64,000 bases of DNA from Kitasatospora sp. MAA19 (GCF_029894125.1 NZ_JARXYZ010000001.1:186001-250000), one strand, 5' to 3'. Positions 27,010 to 36,512 are shown, counted from the stretch's first letter. The notes: generated by a model from the letters alone, not told the origin. Made by a program: numbers and translations.

Positions 27010-27082
27010 TGCGCTCAGCAGGATTCGAACCTGCAACCTCTTGATCCGTAGTCAAGTGCTCTATCCGTTGAGCTATGAGCGC
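27010..27082 (-). tRNA. tRNA-Arg(ACG), copy 1
   Basis: The 73-nt tRNA has acceptor GCGCTCA/TGAGCGC. The anticodon loop CTACGGA carries ACG, which TadA in this window edits to ICG. CCA is encoded at 27007-27009. It is identical to the copy at 27119-27191. Confidence 0.97.
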
Positions 27083-27118
27083 AAGGAACGGGCGAACCCG
27101 ATCTTGCGGAGGTTTTGG

Positions 27119-27191
27119 TGCGCTCAGCAGGATTCGAACCTGCAACCTCTTGATCCGTAGTCAAGTGCTCTATCCGTTGAGCTATGAGCGC
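27119..27191 (-). tRNA. tRNA-Arg(ACG), copy 2
   Basis: It is identical in sequence to copy 1, with encoded CCA at 27116-27118. The 33-bp spacer between the two has no hairpin, so both are likely cut from one transcript. A 17-bp direct repeat (CGCCCGCGGTCGGCCAC) lies upstream near 27305-27341 without a clear role. Confidence 0.97.
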
Positions 27192-27368
27192 TCGCCCTGG
27201 TGAACAGTGCCAGCGGGGCGGTGCGGGGACAACATTACATGACCTGCGACGCGGGGCGAAATCGATTGCCCCGGGGCCCCCGGCCGACCCCCTGGAGCCG
27301 CCTTGGCGCCCGCGGTCGGCCACGGTCGCCCGCGGTCGGCCACCCGCCCGGAACCGGCCCCGAGATGC

Positions 27369-27406
27369 GGAAAGCCCCGCCGACGGGACCGTCGACGGGG
27401 CTTTCC
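27369..27406 (-). terminator. Terminator of tRNA-Ser(GCU)
   Basis: Arms GGAAAGCCCCGCCGACGG and CCGTCGACGGGGCTTTCC pair over 18 bases with one mismatch around a GA loop. The hairpin lies 3 bp beyond the CCA of the leftward tRNA-Ser. Confidence 0.88.
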
Positions 27407-27412
27407 GACTGG

Positions 27413-27503
27413 CGGAGGCTGAGGGATTTGAACCCTCGATGGGCTTTAAGACCCAAACCGCATTAGCAGTGCGGCGCCATAGACCGGACTAGGCGAAGCC
27501 TCC
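27413..27503 (-). tRNA. tRNA-Ser(GCU)
   Basis: The 91-nt class II tRNA has acceptor GGAGGCT/AGCCTCC, anticodon loop CTGCTAA with GCT, and a long variable arm. CCA is encoded at 27410-27412. Confidence 0.97.
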
Positions 27504-27681
27504 TCCACATGGACCACGCCCGCGTGAGCGGACCCGTTCCGTGTGCCTGAGATGATGCCACAACCGTGGGGCTCGGCACCAACCACCGCCCACGTTACTA
27601 GGCGGGTCGTCCCCGCCGCAAAGAAGAATGAGATACTGCCGTCTCCGGAGGAGCTGCCCTGAGCCGAGGAGACCTGTCGAC

Positions 27682-30600
27682 GTGAGCAGCAGGCCGATCC
27701 GAGGCGCTGCTCGCCTCGCCGCCATACTCGACGCCCTGCCCGACGCGTTGTTGCTGGTGAACAGCAACGGCACCGTCGTGGACGCCAACAGCGCGGCCGT
27801 CCAGGCGCTCCAGGCGCCCGGCACCTCGCTGGTCGGCATGGGCGTACTCGACCTCCTGCCCGAGTTCGACCCCAGCCGGATCCCCGGCTCGATGCGCCCG
27901 GCAGCCCGCGACGGCGACGAGCCCGACCGCCCGGTCCGGATGACCGCCCGGCGCACCGACGGCACCAGCTTCCCGGTCGAGGTCTCCGGCAACGACTTCC
28001 CCGACGACGGCGTCGGCGAGGGCCGCGGCTACGGGCTCGCCCCGTACGACCCGTACCGCGAGCGCTCCCGCCCGTCCTCGCCGAGCGACCTGCTCCTGCT
28101 GCTGGTCCGCGACCTCTCCAGCCGGCTCGGCGTCGAGGCCGAGCTGCGCCGCCAGCACAAGCAGACCGAGATGATCCTGCGCGCCGCCGCCGAGGGCGTG
28201 CTCGGCGTCGACCTCGAAGGCCGCTGCGTGCTGGTCAACCCGGCCGCCGCGCACATCCTGGAGTACCGGGCGAGCGAACTGGGCGGGCGCGAGCTGCACC
28301 CGCTGATCCAGCACTCCCGGGCCGACGGCACCCCGCTGGCGCTGGAGGAGTCCGCGCTGCTGGACACCCTGACCTCCGGGCGCAAGCACCGGGTGCGCGG
28401 CACCGTGCTGTGGCGCAAGGACGGCCGCCCGGTCACCGTCGACCTCACCACCGCCCCGGTCCGGGACGGCGACCAGCTGGTCGGCGCGGTGATGACCTTC
28501 ACCGACCGCAGCCGCGAACTCGCCCTGATCGCCCGCAACGAGCACCTCACCGCCGTACTGGAGAGCGAGCTCGGGGGCGCGCTGACCGCGCTGAACCAGC
28601 GGCTGGACGCGCTCGCCGCCGACCCGGCCGGGCAGCTGTGGCCCGAGGCCAACTGGACGCTGCGCCGGCTCGCCGACGAGTGCCGCCGGTACGGCCGGCT
28701 GATCGAGGGCGTGCTCGCGCACCAGCGCTCCGAGGCCGGCGAGGCCGCCCCGGCGGACGGTAAGGACGACAAGGCCGGCACGGACACCGAGGACGGCAAG
28801 GCCGGTCGCCGGCCGACCGAGCGGCGGGTGCCGGTCGGCCTGGACAAGGTGGTCCGCCGGGCCGTCGAGGAGGCTGGCGAACTGGTCGGCCCGGGCCGGG
28901 TGCGGTTCTCGGTGCACGCCGCCGCCGTCGAGGTGATCGCCGACGAACGCCGGCTCGCCCAGGCGCTGGCCCACCTCGTCGCCGACGTCAGCGGCGTCGG
29001 CCTCGCGCTGGACGCCCCCAAGGCCCCCTCCCCCGGCCTCAGCGCCCCCGGCGCGCCGGCCGCGCTGCCGTCCCCCGGCGAACCACCCACCGTCGTCCTG
29101 GCCGCCGCCCAGCGCGGCGAGGTCGCCCGGGTCGAGATCCGCGGCCCCGGTCTCGGCGGCAGCCCCGTCCACCTGCCGATAGCCCGCGCGGTGGTCGAGC
29201 GCCACGGTGGCGTGCTCCAGCCGCACGAGCTGCCCGGCAAGGCCGGCACCACGTACGTCGTCGAGCTGCCGCTGGACCCGGCCGCCGCGAAGGCCGCCGC
29301 CGAGCGCGCGGCCGCCGAGGGCCGCTCCGACCGGCCCAAGGAGGGCGACAGCGCCGTCCTGCCCGACCTGCCGGGCATCCCGCAGCTGCCCAGCAGCGAC
29401 GAGGCCGCCGAGTCGGAGGCCGACGGCGGCGAGCAGCCGGGCCGTGAAGCCCCGGCCCCGGAGGCGGAGCGCGCCCCCGCCGCGGAGCCCGTCGCCGAAC
29501 GCCGCGGCCGCCGTGGCCGACCCGCCGCCGAGACCCCGGCCCCCGCCTCCCCCGCCGTCCCCGCCGACCAGTGGCCGAACGCCCCGGCCCGGATCGAGCG
29601 GGCCGTCCCCGAACAGTGGAACGGCACCGGCAACGACCCCGCGTACGGGCGCCAGGGCCTGGCCGGCCCGGACGGCGTGCAGCGCGACCCCTGGGGCAAG
29701 GACGACGGCCGCTCCGGCCCGGCCTACGCCGTACCCGTCGGGGGCGAGCGCCCGCAGCCGAACCGGACCGGCGGGCGCGAACCGCTCGCGCTCGGCCCCG
29801 GCACCGGCGGCGCCCCGGCGGGCGGCACGCCGGCGGGCGGCACGCCGACCGCGGAAGGCGCCCCGGCGGGCGGCACGCCGGCGGGCGGCACGCCGGCGGG
29901 CGGCACGCCGGCGGGCGGCACGCCGACCGCGGAAGGCGCCCCGGCGGGCGGCACGCCGACCGCGGAAGGCGCCCCGGCCGCCGACGGCGAGACCAAGCCC
30001 CGCAGACGCCGCGCCCTGCCCGCCACCGAGGACTCCTCCGGCGGCTTCGCCCTGCCCGGCGTCGCCGACACCCCGGTGTACCCCGGCCTGGAGCACGCCC
30101 TGCCGGCCTCTCCGGCGCCCGCACCCACCGAGCCCGCCGCCGCGCCGACCGGCCGCCGCCGCCGTCTGGCCGTGCCGCCCGGCCCCGGCCCGGAGGCCCC
30201 GGCCGGGCCGTCCGCTCCGGACGCCCAGCCGGCCCAGCCCGTCCGGAGCGGCCAGGACGCCCCCGGCGGCCCCGCCGCGCTGGAGTCGGCCCGCCCCGCG
30301 CTGCCCGCCGCCGAGGACCCGTCCGGCCCGCGCCCGGTCGGCACCGGCCTCGCCGAACTCGCCCCGCCGCGCCCGCTCGGCGGCTCGCCGGTGCCCGCCG
30401 TCGCACCGCAGCCGCCCGTCCCGGCCGAGGCCAGGACCGCCCCGCGCCCGATGGCCGAACTGCCCCCCGCCACCGGCGACCGGGCCGGCACCGAGCAGCC
30501 GCAGGTCGCGACCGGCACGACCGGCGAGGACGGCGGCACCCGCCGGCTGCTGGTCTGGCCCGAGCCCGACCCGGCCACCCGGCAGGCCCTCCAGGAACGC

Positions 30601-31266
30601 GGCTACCGTCCGGTGATCGTCCGCTCCCGCGAGGAGGTGGACGCCCAGGCCGGCGGCTTCCCCGCGGCGCTCTTCGTCGACCCGCTGACCAGCCCGATCA
30701 CCCGCACCGCGCTGCAGTCGCTGCGCACCGCCGCGCTCAACAGCCGCATCCCGGTGCTGGTCACCGCCGGCCTCGGCCAGGCCACCCGGGACGCCGCGTA
30801 CGGCGCCGACCCGGCCGTGCTGCTGCGTGCCCTCGCGCCGCGCGACGGCGAGCACCACGCCCCGCGCGTCCTGCTGGTCGAAGGCGACCCGGACATCGCC
30901 GCCGCCATGATCAGCAGCCTGGAGCGGCGCGGCATGCACGTCGAGCACGCGGTGGACGAGAACGACGCCGTCGCCCGGGCCAGCAGCGTGCAGCCCAACC
31001 TGGTGGTGATGGACCTGCTCCAGATCCGCCGCCGCCGGGTCGGTCTGCTGGACTGGCTGCGCGCCAACGACCGGCTGCACCGCACCCCGCTGGTGGTCTA
31101 CACCTCGGTGGACCTCGACCCGCGCGAACTGCCCCGGCTGCGCACCGGCGAGACGGTGCTGTTCCTCGCCGAGCGCTCCACCAGCGCGGACGTCCAGTCC
31201 CGGATCGTCGACCTGCTCGGGCGGATCGGCGCGATGGGTGAGGCGGGCGTCGCCGCGGCGGGCTGA
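27682..31266 (+). CDS. PAS-domain pseudo-hybrid kinase / scaffold protein
   Basis: The 1194-aa protein carries two PAS domains (ILDALPDALLLVNSNGTVVDANSAAVQAL and MILRAAAEGVLGVDLEGRCVLVNPAAAHIL). A helical region follows where a kinase H-box should be but ELGGALTALNQRL has no phosphoacceptor His. Next come a degenerate HATPase (EVIADERRLAQALAHLVAD), a disordered Pro/Ala/Gly tract of about 400 residues, and two receiver-like domains, the last with LLVEGDPDIAAAM and VVMDLLQ. GTG 27682 follows GAGGAG. The parts suggest a signal-integrating scaffold rather than an active kinase. It is transcribed away from the tRNA genes and ends at a convergent terminator. Confidence 0.85.
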   Translation: MSSRPIRGAARLAAILDALPDALLLVNSNGTVVDANSAAVQALQAPGTSLVGMGVLDLLPEFDPSRIPGSMRPAARDGDEPDRPVRMTARRTDGTSFPVEVSGNDFPDDGVGEGRGYGLAPYDPYRERSRPSSPSDLLLLLVRDLSSRLGVEAELRRQHKQTEMILRAAAEGVLGVDLEGRCVLVNPAAAHILEYRASELGGRELHPLIQHSRADGTPLALEESALLDTLTSGRKHRVRGTVLWRKDGRPVTVDLTTAPVRDGDQLVGAVMTFTDRSRELALIARNEHLTAVLESELGGALTALNQRLDALAADPAGQLWPEANWTLRRLADECRRYGRLIEGVLAHQRSEAGEAAPADGKDDKAGTDTEDGKAGRRPTERRVPVGLDKVVRRAVEEAGELVGPGRVRFSVHAAAVEVIADERRLAQALAHLVADVSGVGLALDAPKAPSPGLSAPGAPAALPSPGEPPTVVLAAAQRGEVARVEIRGPGLGGSPVHLPIARAVVERHGGVLQPHELPGKAGTTYVVELPLDPAAAKAAAERAAAEGRSDRPKEGDSAVLPDLPGIPQLPSSDEAAESEADGGEQPGREAPAPEAERAPAAEPVAERRGRRGRPAAETPAPASPAVPADQWPNAPARIERAVPEQWNGTGNDPAYGRQGLAGPDGVQRDPWGKDDGRSGPAYAVPVGGERPQPNRTGGREPLALGPGTGGAPAGGTPAGGTPTAEGAPAGGTPAGGTPAGGTPAGGTPTAEGAPAGGTPTAEGAPAADGETKPRRRRALPATEDSSGGFALPGVADTPVYPGLEHALPASPAPAPTEPAAAPTGRRRRLAVPPGPGPEAPAGPSAPDAQPAQPVRSGQDAPGGPAALESARPALPAAEDPSGPRPVGTGLAELAPPRPLGGSPVPAVAPQPPVPAEARTAPRPMAELPPATGDRAGTEQPQVATGTTGEDGGTRRLLVWPEPDPATRQALQERGYRPVIVRSREEVDAQAGGFPAALFVDPLTSPITRTALQSLRTAALNSRIPVLVTAGLGQATRDAAYGADPAVLLRALAPRDGEHHAPRVLLVEGDPDIAAAMISSLERRGMHVEHAVDENDAVARASSVQPNLVVMDLLQIRRRRVGLLDWLRANDRLHRTPLVVYTSVDLDPRELPRLRTGETVLFLAERSTSADVQSRIVDLLGRIGAMGEAGVAAAG
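29811..29975 (+). repeat. GGTPAGGTPTAEGAPA-coding tandem repeats
   Basis: A 15-bp unit, GGCGGCACGCCGGCG, and its variant ending ACCGCGGAAGGCGCC alternate across about 165 bp. They encode Gly-Gly-Thr-Pro repeats in the disordered linker of the PAS protein. Near-identity of units implies slippage-prone, length-variable DNA. Confidence 0.9.
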
Positions 31267-31275
31267 GCACGTCCG

Positions 31276-31313
31276 AGGGCCGGTCACCCCGTTCCAGCGG
31301 GGTGACCGGCCCT
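31276..31313. terminator. Convergent terminator between PAS protein and acyl-CoA synthetase
   Basis: Arms AGGGCCGGTCACCCC and its complement enclose an 8-base loop. The hairpin lies 9 bp after the PAS-gene stop and 18 bp after the end of the leftward synthetase gene. Confidence 0.88.
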
Positions 31314-31331
31314 CCGTGTTCCACCGGGCGG

Positions 31332-32993
31332 CTACTCCTTGCCGAGCACCGTCACGTCCAGCTCGTCCGCCGCGTAGCCGGCCCGGATCACCTTCTTGTC
31401 GAACTTGCCGACCGAGGTCTTCGGCACCGACTCGACGATCGACCAGCGCTCCGGCAACTGCCAGGAGGCGACCCGCTCGGCCAGGAACGCCCGCAGCTCC
31501 CTCAGCCCGACCGTGGCGCCCGGGCGCAGCACGACCGTGGCCAGCGGGCGCTCGCCCCACTTCTCGTCCGGGACGGCGACCACGGCGGCCTCGGCCACCT
31601 CGGGGTGGGCCATCAGCTGGTTCTCCAGCTCGACCGAGGAGATCCACTCGCCGCCGGACTTGATCACGTCCTTGGCCCGGTCGGTGAGGGTCAGGTAGCC
31701 GTCGGCGGTGATGGTGCCGACATCGCCGGTGCGCAGCCAGCCGTCCTCGGAGAACTTGTCGTCCGGACGGACCGGATCCTGCCCGGCGCCGCCGTAGTAG
31801 GCGCCGGCGATCCACGGGCCGCGCACCTCCAACTCGCCCGCCGCGACGCCGTCGTGCGGCATCCGCTCGCCGGCCGGGCCGATCAGCCGGGCCTCGACGG
31901 AGGCCGGGAAGATGCCCTGAGTGACCCGGTACGGCCACTCCTCCTCCGGGGTGAGGCCGCCGGGCGGCTGGGCGAAGGAGCCGAGCGGCGAGGTCTCGGT
32001 CATGCCCCAGGCGTGCAGCACGCGGATGCCGTGGCGCTCCTGGAAGCCCTGCATCAGCGAGGGCGGGCAGGCGCTGCCGCCTATGACCACCATGCGCAGG
32101 CTGGAGGTGTCGTAGTCGCCCGCGTCGAGTTCGTCCAGCAGGCCGCTCCAGATGGTCGGGACGGCGGCGCTGACGGTGGGCCGGGCGGCGGCGATCATCT
32201 CGGCCATCGGCTTCGGCTGGAGGAAACGATCCGGCATGAGCAGGTTCGCACCGGACATGAAGGCGGCGTGCGGGATGCCCCAGGCGTTCACGTGGAACAT
32301 CGGGACCACCGGCAGCGCGGTGTCGCGCGGGGTGAAGGCGAAGTTGTCGCCGGTGTTGACCTGCAGGCAGTGCAGGTACACCGAGCGGTGGCTGTAGAGC
32401 ACGCCCTTCGGGTCCCCGGTGGTGCCGGAGGTGTAGCAGAGCACGGCCGCCTGGCGCTCGTCGATGTCGGTCCGCCACGGGTAGGCGGTGGGCCGGCCGG
32501 CGAGCAGCTCCTCGTAGTCGTGCACGGTGCCCGCGAAGCCGGCCAGCAGCGAGCGGTCACCGGGGCCGCTCACCACGATGTGCTTGAGCGTCGGGGCCAG
32601 GTCCGGCAGGACGGCGGCGAGCAGCGGGAGCACGCTGCCGTTCACGATGACGACCCGGTCGGCGGCGTGGTTGACGATGAACGACAGCTGGTGGGCGGGC
32701 AGTCGCAGGTTGAGCGTGTGCAGCACGGACCCCATCGCGGGGACGGCGAGGTAGGCCTCCAGGTGGACCGAGTTGTTCCACATCAAGGTCCCGACCCGGT
32801 CGTCCCCGGTCACCCCCAGCTCGTCACGCAGCGCGTGGGCGAGCTGCGCGGCCCGCGCGCCCACCTCGGCGTACGTTCGCACGACCGGCCCGGTGCCGTC
32901 CCAGGTGGTGACGGTGGACCGGCCGTGGACGGTGGACCCGTGCTCCAGAATCCGGGCGACGGTGAGCGGAACGTCCTGCATCGTGCTGAACAC
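31332..32993 (-). CDS. Long-chain fatty-acyl-CoA synthetase (AMP-forming)
   Basis: The 553-aa ANL-superfamily enzyme activates a fatty acid to acyl-AMP and then acyl-CoA. Motifs are the P-loop YTSGTTGDPKGV, LHAWGMTETSP, DGWLRTGDVGTITADGYLTLTDRAKDVIKSGGEWIS, and the C-terminal catalytic Lys in KTSVGKFDKKVI. GTG 32993 follows AAGGAGG and gives FSTMQDVPLTVARIL, the family's usual start. Substrate chain length is not readable. It is monocistronic, followed by the convergent terminator. Confidence 0.93.
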   Translation of the reverse strand: MFSTMQDVPLTVARILEHGSTVHGRSTVTTWDGTGPVVRTYAEVGARAAQLAHALRDELGVTGDDRVGTLMWNNSVHLEAYLAVPAMGSVLHTLNLRLPAHQLSFIVNHAADRVVIVNGSVLPLLAAVLPDLAPTLKHIVVSGPGDRSLLAGFAGTVHDYEELLAGRPTAYPWRTDIDERQAAVLCYTSGTTGDPKGVLYSHRSVYLHCLQVNTGDNFAFTPRDTALPVVPMFHVNAWGIPHAAFMSGANLLMPDRFLQPKPMAEMIAAARPTVSAAVPTIWSGLLDELDAGDYDTSSLRMVVIGGSACPPSLMQGFQERHGIRVLHAWGMTETSPLGSFAQPPGGLTPEEEWPYRVTQGIFPASVEARLIGPAGERMPHDGVAAGELEVRGPWIAGAYYGGAGQDPVRPDDKFSEDGWLRTGDVGTITADGYLTLTDRAKDVIKSGGEWISSVELENQLMAHPEVAEAAVVAVPDEKWGERPLATVVLRPGATVGLRELRAFLAERVASWQLPERWSIVESVPKTSVGKFDKKVIRAGYAADELDVTVLGKE

Positions 32994-33159
32994 GGGTCCT
33001 CCTTGACCTGGCGGCACTGGCGGCTGCGCCTGCGGCACCTACCCGGCGGTAATGCGCGCGGACGTGCCCGATTGTCCCGCTCCGCCCGTCCGCTGTCAGC
33101 ATCCCGACCCCGTTGAACGGATCACGGCCCCGCCCCGGGCCCTCCTCCCACGTGGTGCG

Positions 33160-34029
33160 TCAGTCGGCCGTCGGGCCGTCGACGTGGTTGCGGTCGATGG
33201 TGAGGGTGGCGCCGCCGTAGGTCTCCTCCACATTGCCGCGGTACTGGTGGACGCGCTGGTGGGAGCCCCAGAGGTCGGGGCTGAGCGCGCCGGAGCCGGC
33301 GGTGTCGGCGTGGTCGTCCCAGCGGGCGTACCAGAGGGCGTCGGGCAGCGGGGAGCTGCCGGCCCGGGCGGCGGCGGCCAGGTCGGCGATGCCGGAGTCG
33401 AGGCTGGAGTAGAAGCCGGAGCCGTAACCGGCGGTGTGCAGGGTCTGGGTCCAGCTGACGGCGAAGTCGACCACGGCTTGGCCGCAGGCCGGGTCGCGCA
33501 TCGGGTACGCCTCGATGTCGAGGTAGACCGGGCTGCCCTGATCGAGTCCGAGCGAGCGCAGCGCGTGGACGGCTTCGGTGGCCTCGTCCCGGCCCTGCTG
33601 CACGGCGTGGGCGGGATCGATCCGGCGTGGTTTGCGGCTGAGTTCGCTGCACGGGGCCTGGAGCCCGACGTGCACCGGCAGGAACCGCCAGCCCAGGGCG
33701 CGGGCCTGATGCACCCACTCGGCGGTGAGCTGGGACTGCCCGCAGGCACGCTGGGCGCCGCTGACGTAGACGCCGAGCGCGCCGTACGGGGAGGCGCCGT
33801 GCCAGGCCCGCAGGGTGTCGAGGGGCGGCGCGGAGCAGGCGTCGAAGGCGGGGCCGGTGAAGCCGTCGCGGATCTTGGGCGGGCCGGCCCGGTCGGGCAG
33901 GGTGAGGGCCCGGATGCGGGGGAGGGCGGCGGCGGCCGGGTCGGCATCGACGCTCACGCCCGTCCCGTCGGTGGCCAGCAGGAGCACGAGGGAGGCGGCG
34001 AGCAGGGCCGCGGGGCGGAGATAGCGCAC
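33160..34029 (-). CDS. Secreted DUF1906 (Rv2525c-like) glycoside-hydrolase-fold protein
   Basis: The 289-aa protein has a Sec signal (RYLRPAALLAASLVLLLATDGTG) followed by a TIM-barrel of the DUF1906 type: GFTGPAFDACSAPPLDTLRAWH, ALGVYVSGAQRACGQSQLTAEWV, WRFLPVHVGLQAPC, GSPVYLDIEAYPM, GFYSSLDSGIADL, LWYARWDD and HQYRGNVEETYGGATLTIDRNHVDG. The family acts outside the cell and is suspected of wall-glycan binding or cleavage; catalytic activity is unproven. It is divergent from the EamA gene with 152 bp between starts. Confidence 0.85.
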   Translation of the reverse strand: MRYLRPAALLAASLVLLLATDGTGVSVDADPAAAALPRIRALTLPDRAGPPKIRDGFTGPAFDACSAPPLDTLRAWHGASPYGALGVYVSGAQRACGQSQLTAEWVHQARALGWRFLPVHVGLQAPCSELSRKPRRIDPAHAVQQGRDEATEAVHALRSLGLDQGSPVYLDIEAYPMRDPACGQAVVDFAVSWTQTLHTAGYGSGFYSSLDSGIADLAAAARAGSSPLPDALWYARWDDHADTAGSGALSPDLWGSHQRVHQYRGNVEETYGGATLTIDRNHVDGPTAD

Positions 34030-34181
34030 CCGCCCTTGCTACTGACGGACCATCGGACGAACACCGCAACCACGCCGCACGCTCCGGGCGAGCCCACCCT
34101 TTCGGGCGCACCCGTCCGCATCCGTCCCGATAGTTGTAACGAGCTTGCCCGTTTGTCACTCCTTACGGCAAACTCGCCCAT

Positions 34182-35246
34182 ATGCCCACCTCCCATCCCA
34201 GCGAAACCGCCGCCCCGACGCCGGCCGCCGCCGTCGCCGAGGCACTTGCCATGCCGCCCGCCCCCAAGGGCGAGCCCGCCGGCGAGCGGGGCAGCTGGCG
34301 ACGAGGCGGGGCACCCGGCTCCACGGCACCGCCCGACGCGCACCCCGGCCGGCCCACCGGCCGGTTCCCGAAGGTCCTGCGGCGCCCGGAGCAGATCCCG
34401 GCGCCGCTTCTCTGTCTGACCGCGATGTTCCTGGTGCAGACCGGGATCGCCCTGTCCAAGCCGCTCTTCGGCCCGCTCGGGGTCAGCGGCACCACCTTCC
34501 TGCGGCTGGGCTTCGCGGCGGTCATCCTGCTCGCCGTCACCCGGCCCCGGCTGCGCGACAAGCGCCCGCGCGACCTCGCCGCGGCCGCCCTGCTCGGCAT
34601 GGCCTCGGCCGGGATGACCTTCCTGTTCGCCGGGGCGATCGACCGGCTGCCGATGGGCACCGCCGCGACCATCGAGTTCCTCGGCCCGCTCGCGGTCGCC
34701 CTGGTCTTCGCCCGGCGCGCCAGCCACCTGCTCTGGGCGCTGCTCGCCGCCGCCGGCGTCGTCCTGCTGACCCTGCTCGGCGAGGGCGGCGACGGGGGCG
34801 GGCTCGACCCGGTCGGCCTGCTGTACGCCTTCGGGGCGGCCGCCTGCTACGCCGCGTACATCCTGTTCACCGACAAGGTCGGCGCCGCCTTCCAGGGCTT
34901 CCAGGGGCTGGCGGTGTCGATGACGGTCGGCGCGCTGACCCTGGCGCCGTTCGGGCTCGGCCAGGCCTGGGACGGGCTGACCGCGCCCGGCGCCTCGCCG
35001 GTGGCGCTGCTGGCCGCGGTCGCCGGGGTGTCGCTGCTGCTGCCGGTGATCCCGTACGCGCTGGAGATGACCGCGCTGCGGCGGATGCCGCAGCGGGTCT
35101 TCAGCGTGCTGGTCAGCCTGGAGCCGGCGGTCAGTGCGCTGGTCGGCCTGGTGGTGCTCGGCCAGCTGCTGGGCGTGCCGCAGCTGGCCGGGATCGGCTG
35201 CGTGGTGGCGGCCAGTGTGGGCGCCACGCTGACCGGGCGGCGGTAG
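34182..35246 (+). CDS. EamA/RhtA-type drug/metabolite exporter
   Basis: The 354-aa protein has a Pro/Ala-rich cytoplasmic N-terminus of about 70 residues. About ten transmembrane helices follow, in the two-EamA-repeat layout (LLCLTAMFLVQTGIALSKPLFGPLGVSGTTFLRLGFAA, GTAATIEFLGPLAVAL, CYAAYILFTDKVG, RVFSVLVSLEPAVSALVGLVVLGQ). The GTAATIEFLGPL and SLEPAVSALVG motifs point to the RhtA threonine/homoserine exporter branch. ATG 34182 has only a weak ribosome site. Confidence 0.9.
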   Translation: MPTSHPSETAAPTPAAAVAEALAMPPAPKGEPAGERGSWRRGGAPGSTAPPDAHPGRPTGRFPKVLRRPEQIPAPLLCLTAMFLVQTGIALSKPLFGPLGVSGTTFLRLGFAAVILLAVTRPRLRDKRPRDLAAAALLGMASAGMTFLFAGAIDRLPMGTAATIEFLGPLAVALVFARRASHLLWALLAAAGVVLLTLLGEGGDGGGLDPVGLLYAFGAAACYAAYILFTDKVGAAFQGFQGLAVSMTVGALTLAPFGLGQAWDGLTAPGASPVALLAAVAGVSLLLPVIPYALEMTALRRMPQRVFSVLVSLEPAVSALVGLVVLGQLLGVPQLAGIGCVVAASVGATLTGRR

Positions 35247-35290
35247 GGGCCCGCGCGGTCGGGCGGCCACCCGGCGCGGTCGGGCGGTCG

Positions 35291-36079
35291 TTACGGCCAG
35301 AGCAGGGTGCGCGACCATTCCGGGGTGCGTACCGGGCCGGTGCGGGTGTAGCGCAGCCGGACGTGCCGGCGCTGCGCGTCGCCCTGCCAGTACTCCACCT
35401 CGTGCGCCCACAGGGTGTAGACCGCGTGCCCGGCCGCGACCGCGTCCGGGGTGGCCTCCAGCCGGCGGCGGGCGACGGCGACGGCCTCGTCGTACTCGGC
35501 GAGCGAGCTCATCGGCTCGCTCTGCCGCCCGACCAGTGCGCCGACCCGGGCGGCCGGCGAGCGGGTGGCGAACTCGGCGGCGGCGACCAGGTCGGCGGCC
35601 CGCTCGACGGTGCCGCGGACCCGCACCTGACGGCCCAGCTGCGGCCAGTAGACGCTCAGCGCGGCGGCCGGGTGGTCGGCGAGCTGGCGGCCCTTGGGGC
35701 TGTCGGCGGCGGCGGAGAAGTTCCAGCCGGTGCCGGCCGCGTCGACGTCGCGCAGCACCAGCACCCGGGCGTCCGGCATGCCGTCCGCGTCGACGGTGGA
35801 GAGGGTGAACGCCTGCGGGTCCAGCACCCCGGCGGCCAGCGCGGTGGCGAGCCAGTCCACGAACAGCGGGCCGGGCTCGGCGGGGGCGGCCTCGGCGTCG
35901 AAGGACGGCAGCGGGCGGGCCATCGGCGGGCGGCCGAGCAGCAGCTCGGGCACGGACCTCGGCTCGGGCCGGTGCTCGGGCCCCGGGCGTACGTCCGACC
36001 CCGATCCCGATCGCGGATCCGGCTCCGGTGCAGGCCAGGCCTCGTCCGGGCCGGTCAGGCCCTCCTCCTCCGCCGCCAT
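35291..36079 (-). CDS. Pyridoxamine 5'-phosphate oxidase family protein (PdxH-like)
   Basis: The 262-aa FMN protein has an extended Pro/Gly-rich N-terminus, then PLFVDWLATALAAGVLDPQAFTLSTVDADGMPDARVLVLRDVDAAGTGWNF. PKGRQLADHPAAALSVYWPQLGRQVRVRG and the C-terminal YWQGDAQRRHVRLRYTR follow, matching PdxH substrate and FMN contacts. It may make pyridoxal phosphate, but the spacing and altered C-terminus leave a related oxidoreductase role open. ATG 36079 follows GGAGAGGG. Confidence 0.8.
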   Translation of the reverse strand: MAAEEEGLTGPDEAWPAPEPDPRSGSGSDVRPGPEHRPEPRSVPELLLGRPPMARPLPSFDAEAAPAEPGPLFVDWLATALAAGVLDPQAFTLSTVDADGMPDARVLVLRDVDAAGTGWNFSAAADSPKGRQLADHPAAALSVYWPQLGRQVRVRGTVERAADLVAAAEFATRSPAARVGALVGRQSEPMSSLAEYDEAVAVARRRLEATPDAVAAGHAVYTLWAHEVEYWQGDAQRRHVRLRYTRTGPVRTPEWSRTLLWP

Positions 36080-36512
36080 CGCGCGCCCTCTCCTCCGGTT
36101 GCCGCGGTCGCCGCCCCGGCCGGGCCGTTCTTCCCGGGCCCGGGCACGTGGTGCGCTGTCGGAGCGCAACCGTACCGCCGAGGGCCGACGGCTCCGGGCG
36201 CGGGCCCTCGATGGACGCGTTCGGCCCGCCCGGGCGGGCGTCGGAGGGCGGGCGCGGACGGCCGGCACCAAGGGCCGTTGCGGGCGGACCCTCGCGTCCG
36301 GCTCCGGACGCACTCGTGGGCGGTGCCGATGGCGGCACCGCCCACGAGGCCGGTTTCGCGGCGACCCTTTCCGCTGGCCGGTCATGCGCTTTTCTGATCC
36401 GCGCCCGGACGGGAATCCCGCCCGGAGACTGGTTCGAGCCCCTCCGCGAGCGCTCAGCTCACCCGCGGTCACCCACCTCCGGCGCCCCCGCCGTCGGTGG
36501 TGCCCGATCGGA
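36080..36512. other. Intergenic region upstream of the PdxH-like gene
   Basis: No coding frame is supported. It holds the promoter of the leftward PdxH-like gene, without recognisable -10/-35, and a terminator at 36315-36346. The rest is GC-rich without notable repeats. Confidence 0.5.
36315..36346 (-). terminator. Hairpin downstream of the NepA-like gene
   Basis: Perfect arms CGTGGGCGGTGCC (36315-36327) and complement (36334-36346) with a 6-base loop lie about 170 bp past the stop of the leftward secreted peptide gene. Confidence 0.65.

Noticed and set aside
29811..29975. CRISPR or rho-independent element in the GGCGGCACGCC repeats
   Set aside because: The repeats are in-frame coding DNA with 15-bp period and keep the PAS protein frame open.
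27598..32478. A 1626-codon open frame antisense to the PAS protein and through the acyl-CoA synthetase
   Set aside because: It passes through two well-supported genes and a terminator and has no recognisable protein features; long antisense frames are expected at about 70% GC.
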